NCBI GenBank assembly: GCA_914767715.1 | Contig: OU612068.1 | Span: 3,224,001-3,288,000 of the forward strand | Length of the DNA stretch: 64,000 nt | Direction of reading: 5' to 3' | Origin: Membranipora membranacea | Lineage: Eukaryota; Bryozoa; Gymnolaemata; Cheilostomatida; Membraniporidae | Shown here: positions 25,901 to 38,040 of the stretch, one piece after another | Position numbering within the stretch: position 1 is the first letter of the stretch | How the letters are laid out: every line of letters starts with the position of its first letter | Position numbers and translations under genes: made by a program | Notes under the pieces: model-generated | The model's input: the letters and a program-made list of their open reading frames with translations, nothing else | The model's database searches: none | Told to the model about the DNA's origin: nothing

Positions 25901-28900
25901 TCATATATTGTGCAAAGTCGACAGCACATATAGAGATCCAGTATAACCTCTGAGTAACCCCAGCTATCCGCAGCTGACTCTTTGCTTTTATCTACAACGT
26001 ACATAGTGAAAACTAACTGACAAGGAGTACAAGATTTGATCAGTATGTTAAAGTCTCCTGCTTCTTCAAAGTCAGTAACAATAGCTCTGATTCGTAAAGT
26101 TGTTTGCCATGTAATCAGCAATTATGAGGGTTATTCTAGTTAGATCATATATCTAACAACAGCCATTCAGCCACTCCACAAGTTATATTACGGGAATCAC
26201 AAGCTAAATGTCCAGCAATTTTATCCAGTCTGATAACATCTAACCAATGTTCTGTGAATGAAGAGCAAGCAACTCTATGGTATCATTACATACCGCTCTA
26301 TCCCAGACAGCAGCCTGGGCAAAACTGGAGGGTAGGAATATGAGAGAGAAGCCGATCATTGTAGCAAACGTGAAGATAGATCCGTGAAAGACATAACGAG
26401 GTTCTATAGATCCCCACGGCTGGCTGTATGTGGTTATCTGTGGTACCGAAAACAAGAAAGGAAAAAACATGTATTTATATAATAAAATATCCACAGATCT
26501 GACAGATAATTTAAAACTGATATTTTGCTATGACTTGTTTAAAGTTAATAGGTTCTCATCAGAATGGATGGCTCACAAATTGTATTGTTTGAAAGCTCCT
26601 TACACAACCAACCATGAGTTTGAAGAAACTCGACCTAGTTAATCTCCTTTGACACTCAGTGGCAACACAATTTGCAATAATTAAGAGCTTAACATTGACA
26701 CGCTAATTATATGAGGGGACTTCTTTTCATCTTTACTGAGGCAAAAGTAAGAGTTTAAACACATCTATTGATATATTGTGTTCTGGACTGAGGATATTCT
26801 TCTGAGATAAATACTTAGAAAATGACTACTCACATTTGTGTCTTGGTATGATTGTATTAATAGCGAGTTGGTGAGGAGATTGAGCAGCATTGGCAGACTG
26901 TGAACCCATGTGTCATTATACAGCAGTGTGATCGGGGTGGATATATTATTGTCCTCCTGTGAGTATAAAAAATATTGAATGTAGGGCCATCCTGCTGACA
27001 TACCAGTGGGTTCCACACATAAACATACAAACATCCATGGACACTTTTATTAATCCTGCAGCAGTCACCTTTATTGCGTCATTGACTTGAGCGATCAGTC
27101 AGAAGACTATACTTTTAGTATTTAAGTAGTAAGACTTGATTTACGAAGTGCAGACCCAATGATAAATGTGCAATTCCGAAAATCACCTTGAGATGAATTA
27201 TAAAGAATATAAAAGATCAGAGTGTTCACTTACACTGAATATTAAACCAAAATGCCATGATCGATCTGTGTGCAGTTGCTCCAGTTCAGTTATATACCTC
27301 GCTGTCAATCCTGATGCTGATTCTACGATCCCTGCTATTTCACCAACATCATCTATAAAGTATGACTCTTTTATTTATTTATTTTGCAACATACATTTTT
27401 TCGTTCACTTCAACTATGATAGAGGCAGGATTATTATTGTTTTCAACTAATATTAAATTTATTTATGAAGATTCGATTCGGTTTTTCTAATTAACTACTG
27501 CAGTTACAACTTACAGGAGTATCTTTTACCTAATGTCACAGTATTTTCTACCACTGAGCACAAAAATTTTAAACAACAGAGTCATTCGTATAACCACATT
27601 GTGAAATGTCCATGGTAATACTACCAAGAAAATTAATATATTATCTACAGAAAATGATCGTTTCCCTCTATTTATAATTTCACAATCTGGATGATGTAAG
27701 GTGTATATAGTTTATCCAATACCAATATGTGTCAGGAATTTCTGAAACTGAAGCCTTCTGGTACTGAATTGGGTGGCTTATTCTTGCATAATTGTACTGA
27801 TGGAATGGTGACTGAACTTCATTAGGGAGCATAAGTTAACAAAACTGTGGAAATAAGTTGATAACTCGTGGAACTGATGGAAAACTAACCTCTATTATCT
27901 ACAACAGCAAATTTTCCATCAAAATGTTCGAAGACGGTCTGAGGGTCGAACACTATGCTGGATAGAGGGGGATTGTATTGTATACTGGCTGACTTGAGGA
28001 TGACTGCACTTAACATTATAAGTATAGCTGGTAGGATGATTCTAGAGAATGTAGCCATCTTATCACGCAGTGAGATCATCATTCGTATCTTCGCCAAGGC
28101 AAGAAACCTCTACAACACCATACATTTGAGTTATCGTCCTGAACAAAGTTTTGTTGGATTCCATAATTGCTGATGGGTGCTGCAGTCTCAAGTCCCATAC
28201 GGGAATTTTCTTTTTTGAGTCATTGTTTCAGCCCCGTGTACCCTCGGGTATTTCTGGACCCAGAATATCGAAATTATCATTGAGAAAAATTGAAGTATAT
28301 AGCAAAGAAGAGTGGCAACAGACCATCTTCATTCTTTATAAGGTTACACACATCGACTGATATTTTGCACAAATCACCTGAAAGCTGTTGGGTTTAGACA
28401 CAGCAGAGTGCTCCTCTAGTATGAGTGATAACCTTGGTCTCGGCGGCACAATTACCTCCTTATTTTTATTGCTTGTCTCGCTATTCTGGGGTAGCGGTAG
28501 ACGGTGAGAACTAACTCTGCCCAGTGTCTTCAAATCACTCACCTCAGCTTCCTCTTAGAAGTAATACGAGATGTCAGGGCAATCATACATAACATGGGCC
28601 CAAAGTCATGACTGATATGCTCACATGGAGAGGTAACTTCAATGGTTTTCAAGCCCTATTTCATTTAATCTAGGTACTATAATCATGCTCATAATGATTG
28701 CTTCAGGCAGTTGATAGTGATAGTAAAGCAAGGAGTGGATTCGTAAGGCCTCACTAGCGGACAACCTTTTCAGCATCTGCATAAGATGGAAATTTAACCA
28801 AGAGGTGTCATAAAACATATACGAAGGAAAACAAAAGAATAAACGCTAATTCTTCTATTGCTTTTTGGTATGTATATATCCACTAATTACCAAGATAATT

Positions 28901-31900
28901 AGGTCTACGTATAAGTACTGACCACTTTCTGCTATTTCAGCAAGTCTGAGGAATACTTCCTCCAGTGTTGTCATCGATATTCCATAACTGGTAATACCGA
29001 GGAGTGTAGCTCGCTTAGCCTTATCATAACAGGTTTCCTCTAACTTTCGGAACAGGTCTACAAAAGTGTATAGTCAGTATTAAAGACTACCCAAAGACCA
29101 ATGCATGTTGTAGTCAGACAGTTACTTATCATAGAGTTATATCAGATTTGCATGGTAAAAAAATTCATTGCTCTACTTGGCATGAATTATTGATAGTGAA
29201 AAGACTGCTGCTTGACTATCCCATGCATTGGTCTTTGGGTAGTCTTTAATGACCTCGCTTCAGCAATCAGTGGACAGCTGCAGTGTTTTTCAATAGGCGA
29301 ACAAATGGGTGACTATGTACAATCAGCTGCATGGTCATTGTATAAGGATTGCTGAAGTCACGTTGGTTACCTGAGAATTTATGAGTCTGTTCCATGGGTA
29401 AACTAAAGCAGATCTCCATACCATGTCTGTGGGCCATAGCAGAACCCGGCACACATTCATGTACCAGGAACTCTACCTCCTGTGTCTTATAAGTCTTAGG
29501 ATGTACCACCAGGCTAATAATAAAGAAAAAACCATCAAAATATCAGGCTTGATATATGTCGAGAAGGTATAATGTACAATGATACGCAGATTAGTGCTAT
29601 AAACACAAAATGTGCCTTAAATGATTCACACAGAGTAGTCAAAAGTTTATGTAGCTCTCTGTACTTGTATTTATTCCGGTTAGAAAAGGGCATCAGTAAT
29701 AGTCGGTAGGGTGTGTCAGCAAAGTTCATTGGTGTCAGTAATCAACAAGAGTAAACTTTAAACTTATCAATTTGATGAGCACTAAATCAATGGCAAAAAC
29801 TGAAGATCATACAGCCCCACTTACTTGAGGTTGTAACCGATGCCAAATTTAGTTTTCAGATAGAGCGATGAGCCGCAACATTTAAGTTTTCCACTGGATA
29901 CGATGGCTTTCCTATCAGCTAATATATCAGCCTCGTCCATGAAGTGGGTGGTAAGAAGAATGATTCTACCAGCTTTCTTACTCTTCAGTAAAGCCCAGAG
30001 GTGACGACGTGATCGAGGGTCCATCCCGGCTGATGGTTCATCCAGGAATATTATCTGTGTAATAAGGATCAAACTGAGATTCATATGAGGGATACAGGTG
30101 TATATATCCTTAAAATCTATGCAATCAGAACAATTTTCTTTAGCAGATTGAACCCCAAACATGCTCTAAAATAGAAAGTAATTACGGTAACATACCACAG
30201 TACATGTAAAATCTGGTCTTGGTCTTGTATGAAATAAGAGGAGTACACAGACACATCATTCATGAGCAAAATATTTAGGCCTGGTCTGGCATAACTCCTC
30301 ATAAAATTCAATTAAGTTACCCTTTTATAATTTTCCTTATCATACCTGATCAATGACATGCTTTGAGCAATCCTATATAAAATCATACCTTGGGATTTCC
30401 GATGAATGCTATCCCAACAGACAGCTTCCTCTTTTGCCCACCACTGAGGTTCTTAGAGTAACAATCAGCTTTCTCGACAAGGTCTACATCTTTTAATATC
30501 CGATTCACCTAAAAGCAAAATATTTAGGGTCTCAGACCAGAAAACTCCAACAACGGCTCGACATGAAATACCTGAAAAAGGATGGTTTATCACCACCAAA
30601 ATAAACATGTGAGGATGGGTACTTGATAATAAAGTATAACATGGATGTTACCAGAGAAATATTATGGAGTCGAGCATAGCAAGATGGTATGAGCCTGTTG
30701 GGAAAATCTTTACAGAGTTTTGTTTCAATACTATGTTATGTGACAAATTGTTGTAAAGCAGAGTGATATAAAAAGCAATAAACATGTATTCAAGTGTATG
30801 GGATTCGATATGAAATGCCGAGCCCGTCAGTGAAAAATGAAAAGAGGTCAGAGAAAAAATAATGATCTTGTACCTCCTGCTCGATGGTATTTATATCACC
30901 GACACCTTTCAGAGAGGCATACAGCAGCAGGTGCTCCTTACATGTCATATTATCTATTAGTATATCATGCTGAGGACAGAGTCCTGTAAACCTCCGTATA
31001 CTTATCATATCATTGGTGTCTCGAATATCCTAAAAATGTAATAAAGTAGAGTATAACATTTTGGCATTATCATAAAACCAAAAAAAATTGAATCATTTAT
31101 AACAATAAATAGGTCAGTGATCTAAGCAAAGAAAAACTAAATGGAAAACATGGCTACAAAGTCGATCATTCTAGTTCCACTATTTCCTATCAATGGAAAT
31201 TTGGTATACAGAGACAATTTGTGAGAAGATACTTACATGTCCATATATGAGAGCAGTGCCCGCTGATGGAGGTGTAAGTCCAGTAAGCATATTCATTAGT
31301 GTAGATTTACCAGCTCCATTATGTCCCAGTATACAGGTGATCTCATTCTCATATATATCTAATGTGATTCCTGGTGAACAAGCAAACAAAGTATTTACAA
31401 GTCGGCAAGAGGCAATACCACAACATAAAAATTGTACGTATTTTAACTACTGTCAAGTCAGTGCTTGGTTATAGAGCTAAGCCTATACCAATATATTTTC
31501 CCATAAAATTTAAAATAAATTATCAATTTTATTGATTTCTATAGACTGTCATCAACTCTATGACCCAAACCAACTTATTTGTAAAATAAATGAGAAAATG
31601 AGTTAATATGATGCACTGACCTTTGACAGCATCGACATTTTTGCCGGAGACTTTATAAGTTTTCTTGATGTTGATAAGTTGTAGTTTGTTGAGATTCTTC
31701 ATATCGTCAGTGACGGGTTCTATGTGGGGACAATCACTAATATTCTCTACTGGTTCTGTATATACACGCTGAGGAGACAACCGCCGACGCCTACTTATAC
31801 TTTTCCAATATGATGGCTGCATGCAATAACATAGCGGTAAGCTTTTCCCGAACTGACCTAAAAAAAAAAAAATACTATAGTCATAGCAATTTACAGCATT

Positions 31901-34900
31901 AAATAGGGCTAATTCCAGTTGAAATGAGTTGCCTAGGTTGGCTCAGGATTCATTTTACAAACAGTTCACACTGAAACAATATTCACAGACTATGGAGCAA
32001 TAGAATCAAAACTAACCAGGTATCACATTGTCTAACCAGACTGCAAGGAAGAAATATAGAACAGTATCCACAGCTAACATTATAATTGGTGCGACGAGAG
32101 GGAAATCTCCTAGATAAAGAGAAGCCCAGGTTATCCCAATCTGTGACACATCCAGGTAGATTGCCTGAAGTAAAAAAAATGACATAGTACATATCTGGCT
32201 TAATAACGATAAATATGATTTATAACATGCATTGCAACGATGGTCACAAAGATACAATGACAGGTCCAGATAAAATACTAGATTGAGTGATATGTCAAGT
32301 ATTTAATGAAAGCAATAGATAAAGCCTTACGAGGCTGCTAAGGCAGGTTTGTTGTTATGAAGAGTAATCGCCAACTTCAATTTTGAAGGTATTAGGCAAT
32401 ATGGCAAGCCATTATCCATTATCGATTCCAAGTCGGCTAGGGTGAATGGCCCGCGACAGCCAAATCAAGTAGTACTAGATAAACAGTGCAACCAGTGGGG
32501 TTTGAACCTGGGACCTTATGATCCCAAGTCAGCCTGATTTCAGTGAGACAGGAAACTTTCTAATTTAGCCATACGCTAAATGGCTTAAACACCTTGGTCT
32601 TGTTAACTCAGTCTAGAGGCAAAGTCATAAAGCTGACATAACCTATAGTGGAATGACCAGGTAACACTCACCCTTTCTATAGCTATACTGAGAGCAGTAG
32701 GAGAGAGCAGACACAGAGCCCACTGGAAGGGTAGAGGTAGGATAGAGGATGGCGTCCCGTTAGCATCATAAGTGGTAGTTAGGCTCACTATTACAAACGC
32801 ACTGCTCACTGCAGTAGTGGCAAGAACTGCAACAGGGCCAGCTACCTGTAAGGTGTAAAATAGAAAATTTGCATAACCTAGAATTAACCTCACTAGTGCA
32901 CCAATCAGCAGTATCTATGTACACATACTATCACCCATATAGTTGCAAATCTCTACATCTAGTAGTTACATGGAGTCTAAGAGAAGTTATCACATCTTTC
33001 CAAAAGAGGGAACAAGTCATCTGGCAACATGGTGCAAAAATCAAGCACATCCACCTCCATTAAATTGAGCTACCCTTAAACTGATTCACTAACTAGCAAT
33101 GAGACTTTATGAATACATCAAGGTATGCTTACATTAGGGTTACTGAGGAATGTACTGATGACGAAGGATAAGTTGATGATAGTACAGCCGTATAGAGTGA
33201 GTAGTAAGAAGAATATAGACATATCACTGTGCACACTGAAGAAGGCTGTCAGATAGGCAAACATGACGGCTATACCACTGACTATCACTATGATAGCTAG
33301 GTATAACAGTGACCACGATAACCTGAAAAATGGAGAGCAAGTAAGGAGTAGATAGATGGAACACTTTTGTCGAAAAATGTTCATTTTCACTCAATTTTTC
33401 ATGCTTCATAAAAGATATATCTTCATATCATATTCCATGATATACCACTGGTACTCATGCTAGGCTGTAACTAAAAGGCTTTTTAAAAGGAAGACAGAAG
33501 GGACAAAAAATTCAGTTTCCAGATCCCTATCTGCATAATCAATCTTTCTTACATCTAGCATATTGAGTGAACATAAATACCCAAGCAAAAAACCAAAATA
33601 TTCACATGTCTCACATCATAAGATATTCTGATGTTGAAGATTTATAGCTGACTTACCAAAAAGCAGAATCTTTCATTCCCATAATCCTCAGCATTTCCTT
33701 GAGCTTGGAGGCCTTTTCAGCGACGAGCCCATACACGAGAAATTGTATGAAGAATGAGTAGATATATACATAGTACACAGGAGCGAACTGCCTGATGAAG
33801 CTGGAATCTGGTATGAATGATGACTTAGCTAGCTGTTGAAGTAGTAGGTCAGGAACTGTCACATTAAACTTCTGCAAAATAAATAATAATAAAAAAAATA
33901 AAATTCAGATCACTTGAGATTTGTTGCACTGTAAAGAAGCGAATCACTCGAAGATGAGGCTGAATGACCATTGACCATGTGAAGAAACATGGAGATCTGA
34001 CAGAGATATACCAAAGCTGATTATACAGCTAAACATTCTTATATTTGTGTAGTGGTTAATACAAATTTTGACACAGACTGAATCTTACCTCTAACAGTGC
34101 TGTATCCAGAGCCCACTGCAATGCTAGGAATCCATTACTGATGTACTGCTTAGATGGGCAGTATGGGGAATCAGGTCTGCAATCCTCTATAATGAAAATT
34201 GGAAAAAAAAGAACTAAAAAAAAGACCAGGCACATTAGTCAGGTCAGACAATTAACATTTCTAACAGCAAAGGGTTTCCAGGCTCTTGATCCATCGAGCA
34301 CTATCGCCAAGATTAATGACGCAATGTTCCAGTAAGCTGAACAGAGATTGTGTCACTCGTAGAACTTATTAGAATTATTCTGTGACGGTTGATATGAAAA
34401 AATGACATTATGTACAAAATACATAAGACTGAGTGATTCGTACGGGGCTAGCTAGTTGCAAACATTTCAACAAAAAACTAGGGGCGCAGAAAATGCCAGC
34501 TTTTAAGCTATCAAGCAGCAATGTCAAAGTGACAGCCAAACAACAAGCGCTGCCACATGTACAAGTCAATTGCCTGAGTACGATTTGAGTAAAGGTATTT
34601 CTTACCATTCGAGTTTCGAAGTTGAAGAGGACTAGGAGTATCCCAAAATTTAGTCCTGATCGTGTAATTATCAAAAAGCTCATTGTGAAAGATAACACCT
34701 GCTAACACCTTGTCATGATTTTGTCTGTAATAGCTCTCAGCGGAATCTATATCACTGAACACATTCACTGCGATTCTAGAAGAGTTCTCCACATAATTCC
34801 TGACTGCCTACAGAAAATACCAAAGAAAATAATTCTAAGTCTTTCTTGGCAAACTTAGTTATGCTAAGTTATGTTATGTTGTTTGAAGCATGTTTACTGA

Positions 34901-37486
34901 GGAGCTTTGGTTGCATAATCTGTCACATCCATAGCTATCAAGCGAGAGGTCCCAGCTTCATTCATAGCAATCCGCAGACAAAATCTGATAGAAGTGGAGA
35001 GTAATGCAACTTGATTTAGGAAAGAAACTCGAACTGTCTGATTTGAGGGTAGTTTTTTTAGCGGTTGCAACGATGATGTTTTACTGCACATTATAATGCA
35101 CGATAAGCGGCTTATCACCAAAATTCAGAGTGCAAACCATAGTCTATGGTGCAAACGGCAAAATCATCAAGGAAAGATGCTGGTTTCAGAACTTGAATCT
35201 GAAAAAGCGAATCAGAATAAAAGTTTGTGAAAAATTTTCAGGCTTTTCCCAACAAAAAATAGCTGAGTATTGGTGACCAACAGATGCAAAGAGGCTAAAT
35301 CTATAATCACATTATAAGGGAACGCAATTTGCTGTGGAGAATTGAAACCGTGCGGATCTTTTTATGGTGATATGATAAAACATTGACAATATCGATGCTT
35401 GCAAACAAACCCTCGAACCTTGACTTCCAAATTTGTCCTATCACTTATTTGTATTTTCAAAATTCCTTATGAAATAATAATGAATAATGTAAAAACTTGC
35501 TAAACTCCAACAATGACACACAAAGAGCAAAGAAATCTTGTGCATGTTTTTGAAGAGTTTTTTTTGTGTTTTTGAAGACCCACAAATTAAAGCTGTTCAC
35601 TTTATTCGGGTTTTCAATGGTACAACACCCTAAATTATCTAATGACATGCCCGTAGGACAGCATCTCGTGAAGAGAAGTTAGTATAAGTATAGTTATTCC
35701 TAGTGATGTGTATTACTTTCAATTCACAGTATTTTATTGTATCACTTTATCCTCTATGATATGGCTTTCAATTAGCTATTTTATCTATGTTTTTTTATTC
35801 ACCTGCTGTAATTTTATAATATTTCACCTCTTTTCATTTTGAAATATATTTTACAAAACTTAAAAATCATTGTTTTATTAATGAACCACACTATTATTAT
35901 TTATAGTAAATTTCAAAGTTTATGTCTCCCTAATTTGGCGATTGAAATCTGAAAGCTAATTTCGGGACAAAGTACTGTATTTGTTTTTCTGTGTGATAAA
36001 TTTTGGTACTGGACCAATCCAAAGCCAGTGTAAAGAACAAGACCTTGACCAACAACAAATTTGAGAAAAATTTTTTGGCAGCTACGAAGAAGAAGGCACT
36101 TGGCGGGTTATCAGAAAAGCGAAGCACCTGTTTTGGGGCAATATCGTGAGACTTTTCATGGGAAGAGTAGACATCATAGAATCATCAGTATCATCATCAG
36201 GATACATTTTTGATTTATTTGTTCTAACTGCCCTTATCAGGTTTCAAGAGCTTTGAACCCACATCATCCTTTCATAATGATTTTTTGTCAATTGTGTTTT
36301 TGGTATAAGCAGCTTATTGCGTAATAGTATGAAAAAGAACAGTGTCACCATTGCAACCAGCTTGAAGAAATATCTCAGAAACAACCCTCAAAACCAAACA
36401 AGTCAATTTTCTAAATCGAGTTGCATTTCTACCTGCTTTTCGGAGGGATTGTAGCCAGACTACTACCAATCAGCCTAGTCAAACCTTCCACTTAAACCCG
36501 CACTATCAATAATACATGCGGATACACATGTCGGTGAAGAAACTTGCCATATTAATTTGCTTATCATGCCTACCACGGTGACTATATTCAATGCATGTCT
36601 TGTTTTGAGTTAAAGGACGTTCGTGGTATGAACCATACTTTACAGAGAGTGCACCTAGATCTCAAAAGACTCTGGACACCTTTATGCCAATCACTGATAG
36701 AACACATCTCTGATGTGGGAGGAAAGAGTTGCTTCCGAACTATAGGGATGCGAATGGCGTAAAAGTGATAATATTATCAAACAAATTACAGTATAATACT
36801 AACCTGTATGACAAAATCGGCAGCCGTGTCTGGTACTACTAGTATTTCACCTGACAGCTGAGATTCGGGATAGAGTGACTCGGGTACAAAGGCTTCTATA
36901 GCATCGCTGTCCACTGTAGAGACATTGGCCATGTAACGTATCAGAGCCAAGATTATTATAAACAGTATCGGCCATAAGAATTCCTGCAAAAAAACAGTCA
37001 AAATAACTCAAGAGGCGTTTCGACAGCTTTCAGTAAGCAAGCCTCGAGTGAAATAGTTCGACATGGGAGGTCAAGTTGAGTCTAGGCCATTTTTTTGGCA
37101 GCGTGACAAGGCTAGGTATAGTAGCTATGATGGCTACTCGTTATTCAGGACTCTGATTACAAGCTATATGATATAGAAAACTGGATGGCCAACTACTCAC
37201 TGTACCTGCTGCCTGTGCTTACAATCTAGGGTATAGATAATAGAAGCTAAGACGGCTCATTTGATAGTAGGTATTGTTCATGATACTTTAAATGAAGGAA
37301 ATTGTGTGGGTAGGTGATCTGACAGTGACTACTTACTGTGCAGGCCTCTTGTTACAAGTTATGATATAGAAGCTAAGACAGCTGACTACTTACTGTACAG
37401 GCCTGTTTCTTGATCCTTGCTTTGATGATCAGAATCCTTCTCAGCAGAGATTTGACTTGAGTCCAGTAATCCTTTAGCCATCCCAT
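14736..37486 (-). CDS. ABCA-family full-length lipid transporter (ABCA3-like), 37 exons
   Basis: Thirty-seven exons join in one frame to about 1,894 aa, from ATG at 37486 to TAA at 14736. The order is the classic TMD1-NBD1-TMD2-NBD2. The start [17 protein letters not shown] is typical of ABCA N-termini. ABCA proteins use ATP to move lipids across or out of membranes. The first extracellular loop is short (about 190 residues) and residues such as [12 protein letters not shown] match the ABCA3-like group rather than the large-loop ABCA1/4/7 group; that subgroup call is inference. Both nucleotide-binding domains keep Walker A, Q-loop, signature, Walker B and H-loop residues, so both look active. 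Introns are mostly 200-700 bp, with exceptions at intron 2 (2.0 kb) and intron 22 (3.1 kb, minisatellite). A tail of about 226 residues extends past NBD2. Exons are listed in the module entries. Confidence 0.93.
15341..15530 (-). repeat. 21-bp in-frame repeat carrying a 5' splice site in each unit (8 copies)
   Basis: On the minus strand, eight 21-bp units translate as (S/Y)KAQV(R/I/K)(L/Q). Each unit has the exon-end sequence GC(G/A)CAG followed by GT. The possible exon ends are 15509, 15488, 15467, 15446, 15425, 15404, 15383 and 15362, exactly 21 bases apart. After CAG the sequences are GTAAGA (four times), GTAATA, GTTATA, GTAAAA and GTTAGT. Since 21 is a multiple of three, use of any site keeps the frame and adds 0 to 49 residues in steps of seven. 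If none is used, the frame stops at 15335. Confidence 0.9.
17709..17761. repeat. AT-rich inverted repeat in an ABCA intron
   Basis: 15-bp arms (AGATTCCTCAATATA at 17709-17723 and its near complement at 17747-17761, one mismatch) flank a pure A/T core. A short hairpin or the remains of a small element, in the 1.26 kb intron between exons 32 and 33. Confidence 0.6.
18237..20868 (-). other. ABCA module: second nucleotide-binding domain (exons 27-32)
   Basis: Exons 20668-20868, 20089-20261, 19729-19804, 19333-19547, 18896-19134 and 18237-18292 encode residues 1349-1668. Motifs: Walker [10 protein letters not shown] (from about 1392), Q-loop [10 protein letters not shown] (Gln about 1439), signature [12 protein letters not shown] (from about 1491), Walker [14 protein letters not shown] (Asp about 1515, Glu about 1516), H-loop [10 protein letters not shown]. 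Exon 31 has the typical ABCA segment [20 protein letters not shown], and exon 32 ends NFSQATLEQ, the usual end of the regulatory fold. Both ATP sites look intact. Confidence 0.93.
22040..22260 (+). repeat. candidate tRNA-derived SINE fragment in ABCA intron 23
   Basis: An A-box-like TGGCTCAGGCTTG (22045-22057) is followed 25 bases later by a B-box-like GTTCGAATCCT (22083-22093), the arrangement of a tRNA-type internal RNA polymerase III promoter. Downstream lies GC-richer DNA up to about 22210. The region does not fold into a complete tRNA, so a SINE is the better reading. The ends are guesses. Confidence 0.4.
22550..25240. repeat. 65-bp minisatellite, about 41 copies, in ABCA intron 22
   Basis: The intron between exons 22 and 23 is filled by head-to-tail 65-bp units; landmarks are GATCATTTTATGGTAAATTTC and CAACTAATATTATTGTCAAA. 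Units vary at a few positions (AAACGATC or AATCGATC, TTCTGATC or TTCCGATC, CCTTCCTTC, CCTTCCCTC or CCTTACCTC), and the first and last copies diverge most. A 260-bp block of four units is duplicated at about 23221-23480 and 23481-23740. The unit is not a multiple of three and has no open frame. Confidence 0.95.
25330..25478. mobile_element. TA-flanked foldback (mariner-type MITE candidate)
   Basis: Two arms of about 70 bases form a near-perfect inverted repeat around a loop of about 8 bases. The ends GGCAAAAG and CTTTTGCC are flanked on both sides by TA (25328-25329 and 25479-25480), the insertion signature of Tc1/mariner elements. Two mismatches (GATCGCT versus GGTCGCG) and one inserted base are visible in the arms. 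There is no coding capacity. It lies about 90 bases from the minisatellite in the same intron. Confidence 0.85.
28923..31857 (-). other. ABCA module: first nucleotide-binding domain (exons 9-15)
   Basis: Exons 31621-31857, 31237-31370, 30874-31029, 30389-30508, 29825-30054, 29371-29513 and 28923-29057 encode residues 434-818. Visible motifs: Walker [10 protein letters not shown] (about 528-536), Q-loop GLCPQHD (Gln about 577), signature [12 protein letters not shown] (from about 630), Walker [14 protein letters not shown] (from about 650), H-loop [11 protein letters not shown] (His about 686), and a regulatory end with [11 protein letters not shown]. The entry segment [18 protein letters not shown] in exon 9 is also typical of the family. 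All catalytic residues are present. Confidence 0.93.
29079..29250. repeat. perfect 29-bp inverted repeat with 114-bp spacer, ABCA intron 14
   Basis: Arms at 29079-29107 and 29222-29250 are exact reverse complements (ATTAAAGACTACCC to CAATGCATG). The spacer has no frame. It occupies much of a 313-bp intron and starts only 22 bases from the acceptor of exon 15. It looks like a small non-autonomous DNA element. Confidence 0.85.
32330..32590 (-). repeat. candidate tRNA-derived SINE in ABCA intron 7
   Basis: Read on the minus strand, an A-box-like TGGCTAAATTAGAAAG (32557-32572) is followed about 50 bases later by GGTTCAAACCCC (B box, 32497-32508), preceded by GGTCCCA. The spacing and sequence fit a tRNA-type promoter. 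The head is not a complete tRNA and a longer tail follows towards 32330. The ends are approximate. Confidence 0.5.
34808..36803. other. ABCA intron 2, 2.0 kb, possible decayed insertion
   Basis: This intron is several times longer than its neighbours and contains minus-strand frames at 34894-35121 and 35930-36127 that I cannot assign. I see no conserved exon, no terminal inverted repeat and no transposase motif. It may hold a decayed element. Confidence 0.3.
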
Positions 37487-38040
37487 GGCTATAAACTAAC
37501 TGTCAAGATAAAAGTAGTGTCATTCATAGCTTCCTAGTTTTTTGTAGCCATTTAGAAAAAAGCAATGAAATTCAACAGCACATTATGATTGAGTAGAAGT
37601 TATTACTCACCGCCAAAACAGGTGAAAAATGTGATGGCTGACAATCTTGCGCCAAGCCATGAACTAATCCTTACCACTACACGAAATAAACGAAATAATC
37701 AAAACAACATGGAGCCAAGAGTGGTACACATGAACTTTTCTGACAAACAATAGGAGTTGTGCACAATGTACTACAGGAACAGTGTAAGGCAATGTGACAA
37801 TGCGTTAAGACAAAGGTATTTATTTTTGATGTTATATAAAATAGTTCCAATGAATGGAATAACCAGAAAAATAAAGAAAAAGTAAAAATAAAACCATGAA
37901 TCTTAGATGTCACTCTTTAAATGCTATAGAACTAACAGTAGTTCTCAATCACTCTTTCTAACCATGAAATTATGCCAACTGGGTAAATCTATGAGCATTC
38001 TCATACGCAGACAGTCGATGATAGTCTGATTGAAGATAGT
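37487..38040. other. ABCA upstream region / ECI2 3' flank
   Basis: A gap of 554 bp between the ECI2 stop (38041) and the ABCA start codon (37486), both genes on the minus strand. It must hold the end of the ECI2 transcript and at least part of the ABCA 5' region. I see no convincing core promoter motif. The minus-strand frame at 37677-37913 has no recognisable content. Confidence 0.4.

Larger units (their letters stand above)
21044..28553 (-). other. ABCA module: linker and second transmembrane domain (exons 16-26)
   Basis: Exons 28378-28553, 27890-28109, 27234-27352, 26834-26956, 26294-26437, 25860-25991, 25554-25706, 22323-22469, 21852-21953, 21385-21606 and 21044-21094 encode residues 819-1348. 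Exon 16 is a hydrophilic linker. Exon 17 opens TMD2 ([17 protein letters not shown], then [15 protein letters not shown]). Exons 18-19 form the second short extracellular part, including [20 protein letters not shown]. Exons 20-25 hold the other helices. Exons 25-26 end in an acidic cytoplasmic stretch leading to NBD2. Confidence 0.88.
32017..37486 (-). other. ABCA module: first transmembrane domain (exons 1-8)
   Basis: Exons 37394-37486, 36804-36983, 34606-34807, 34089-34186, 33657-33871, 33133-33322, 32672-32845 and 32017-32164 encode residues 1-433. The first membrane helix ([18 protein letters not shown]) starts exon 2. Exons 3-4 encode the short extracellular loop, ending with [15 protein letters not shown]. 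Exon 5 carries the intracellular coupling stretch [15 protein letters not shown], and exons 5-8 hold the remaining helices. Confidence 0.9.
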
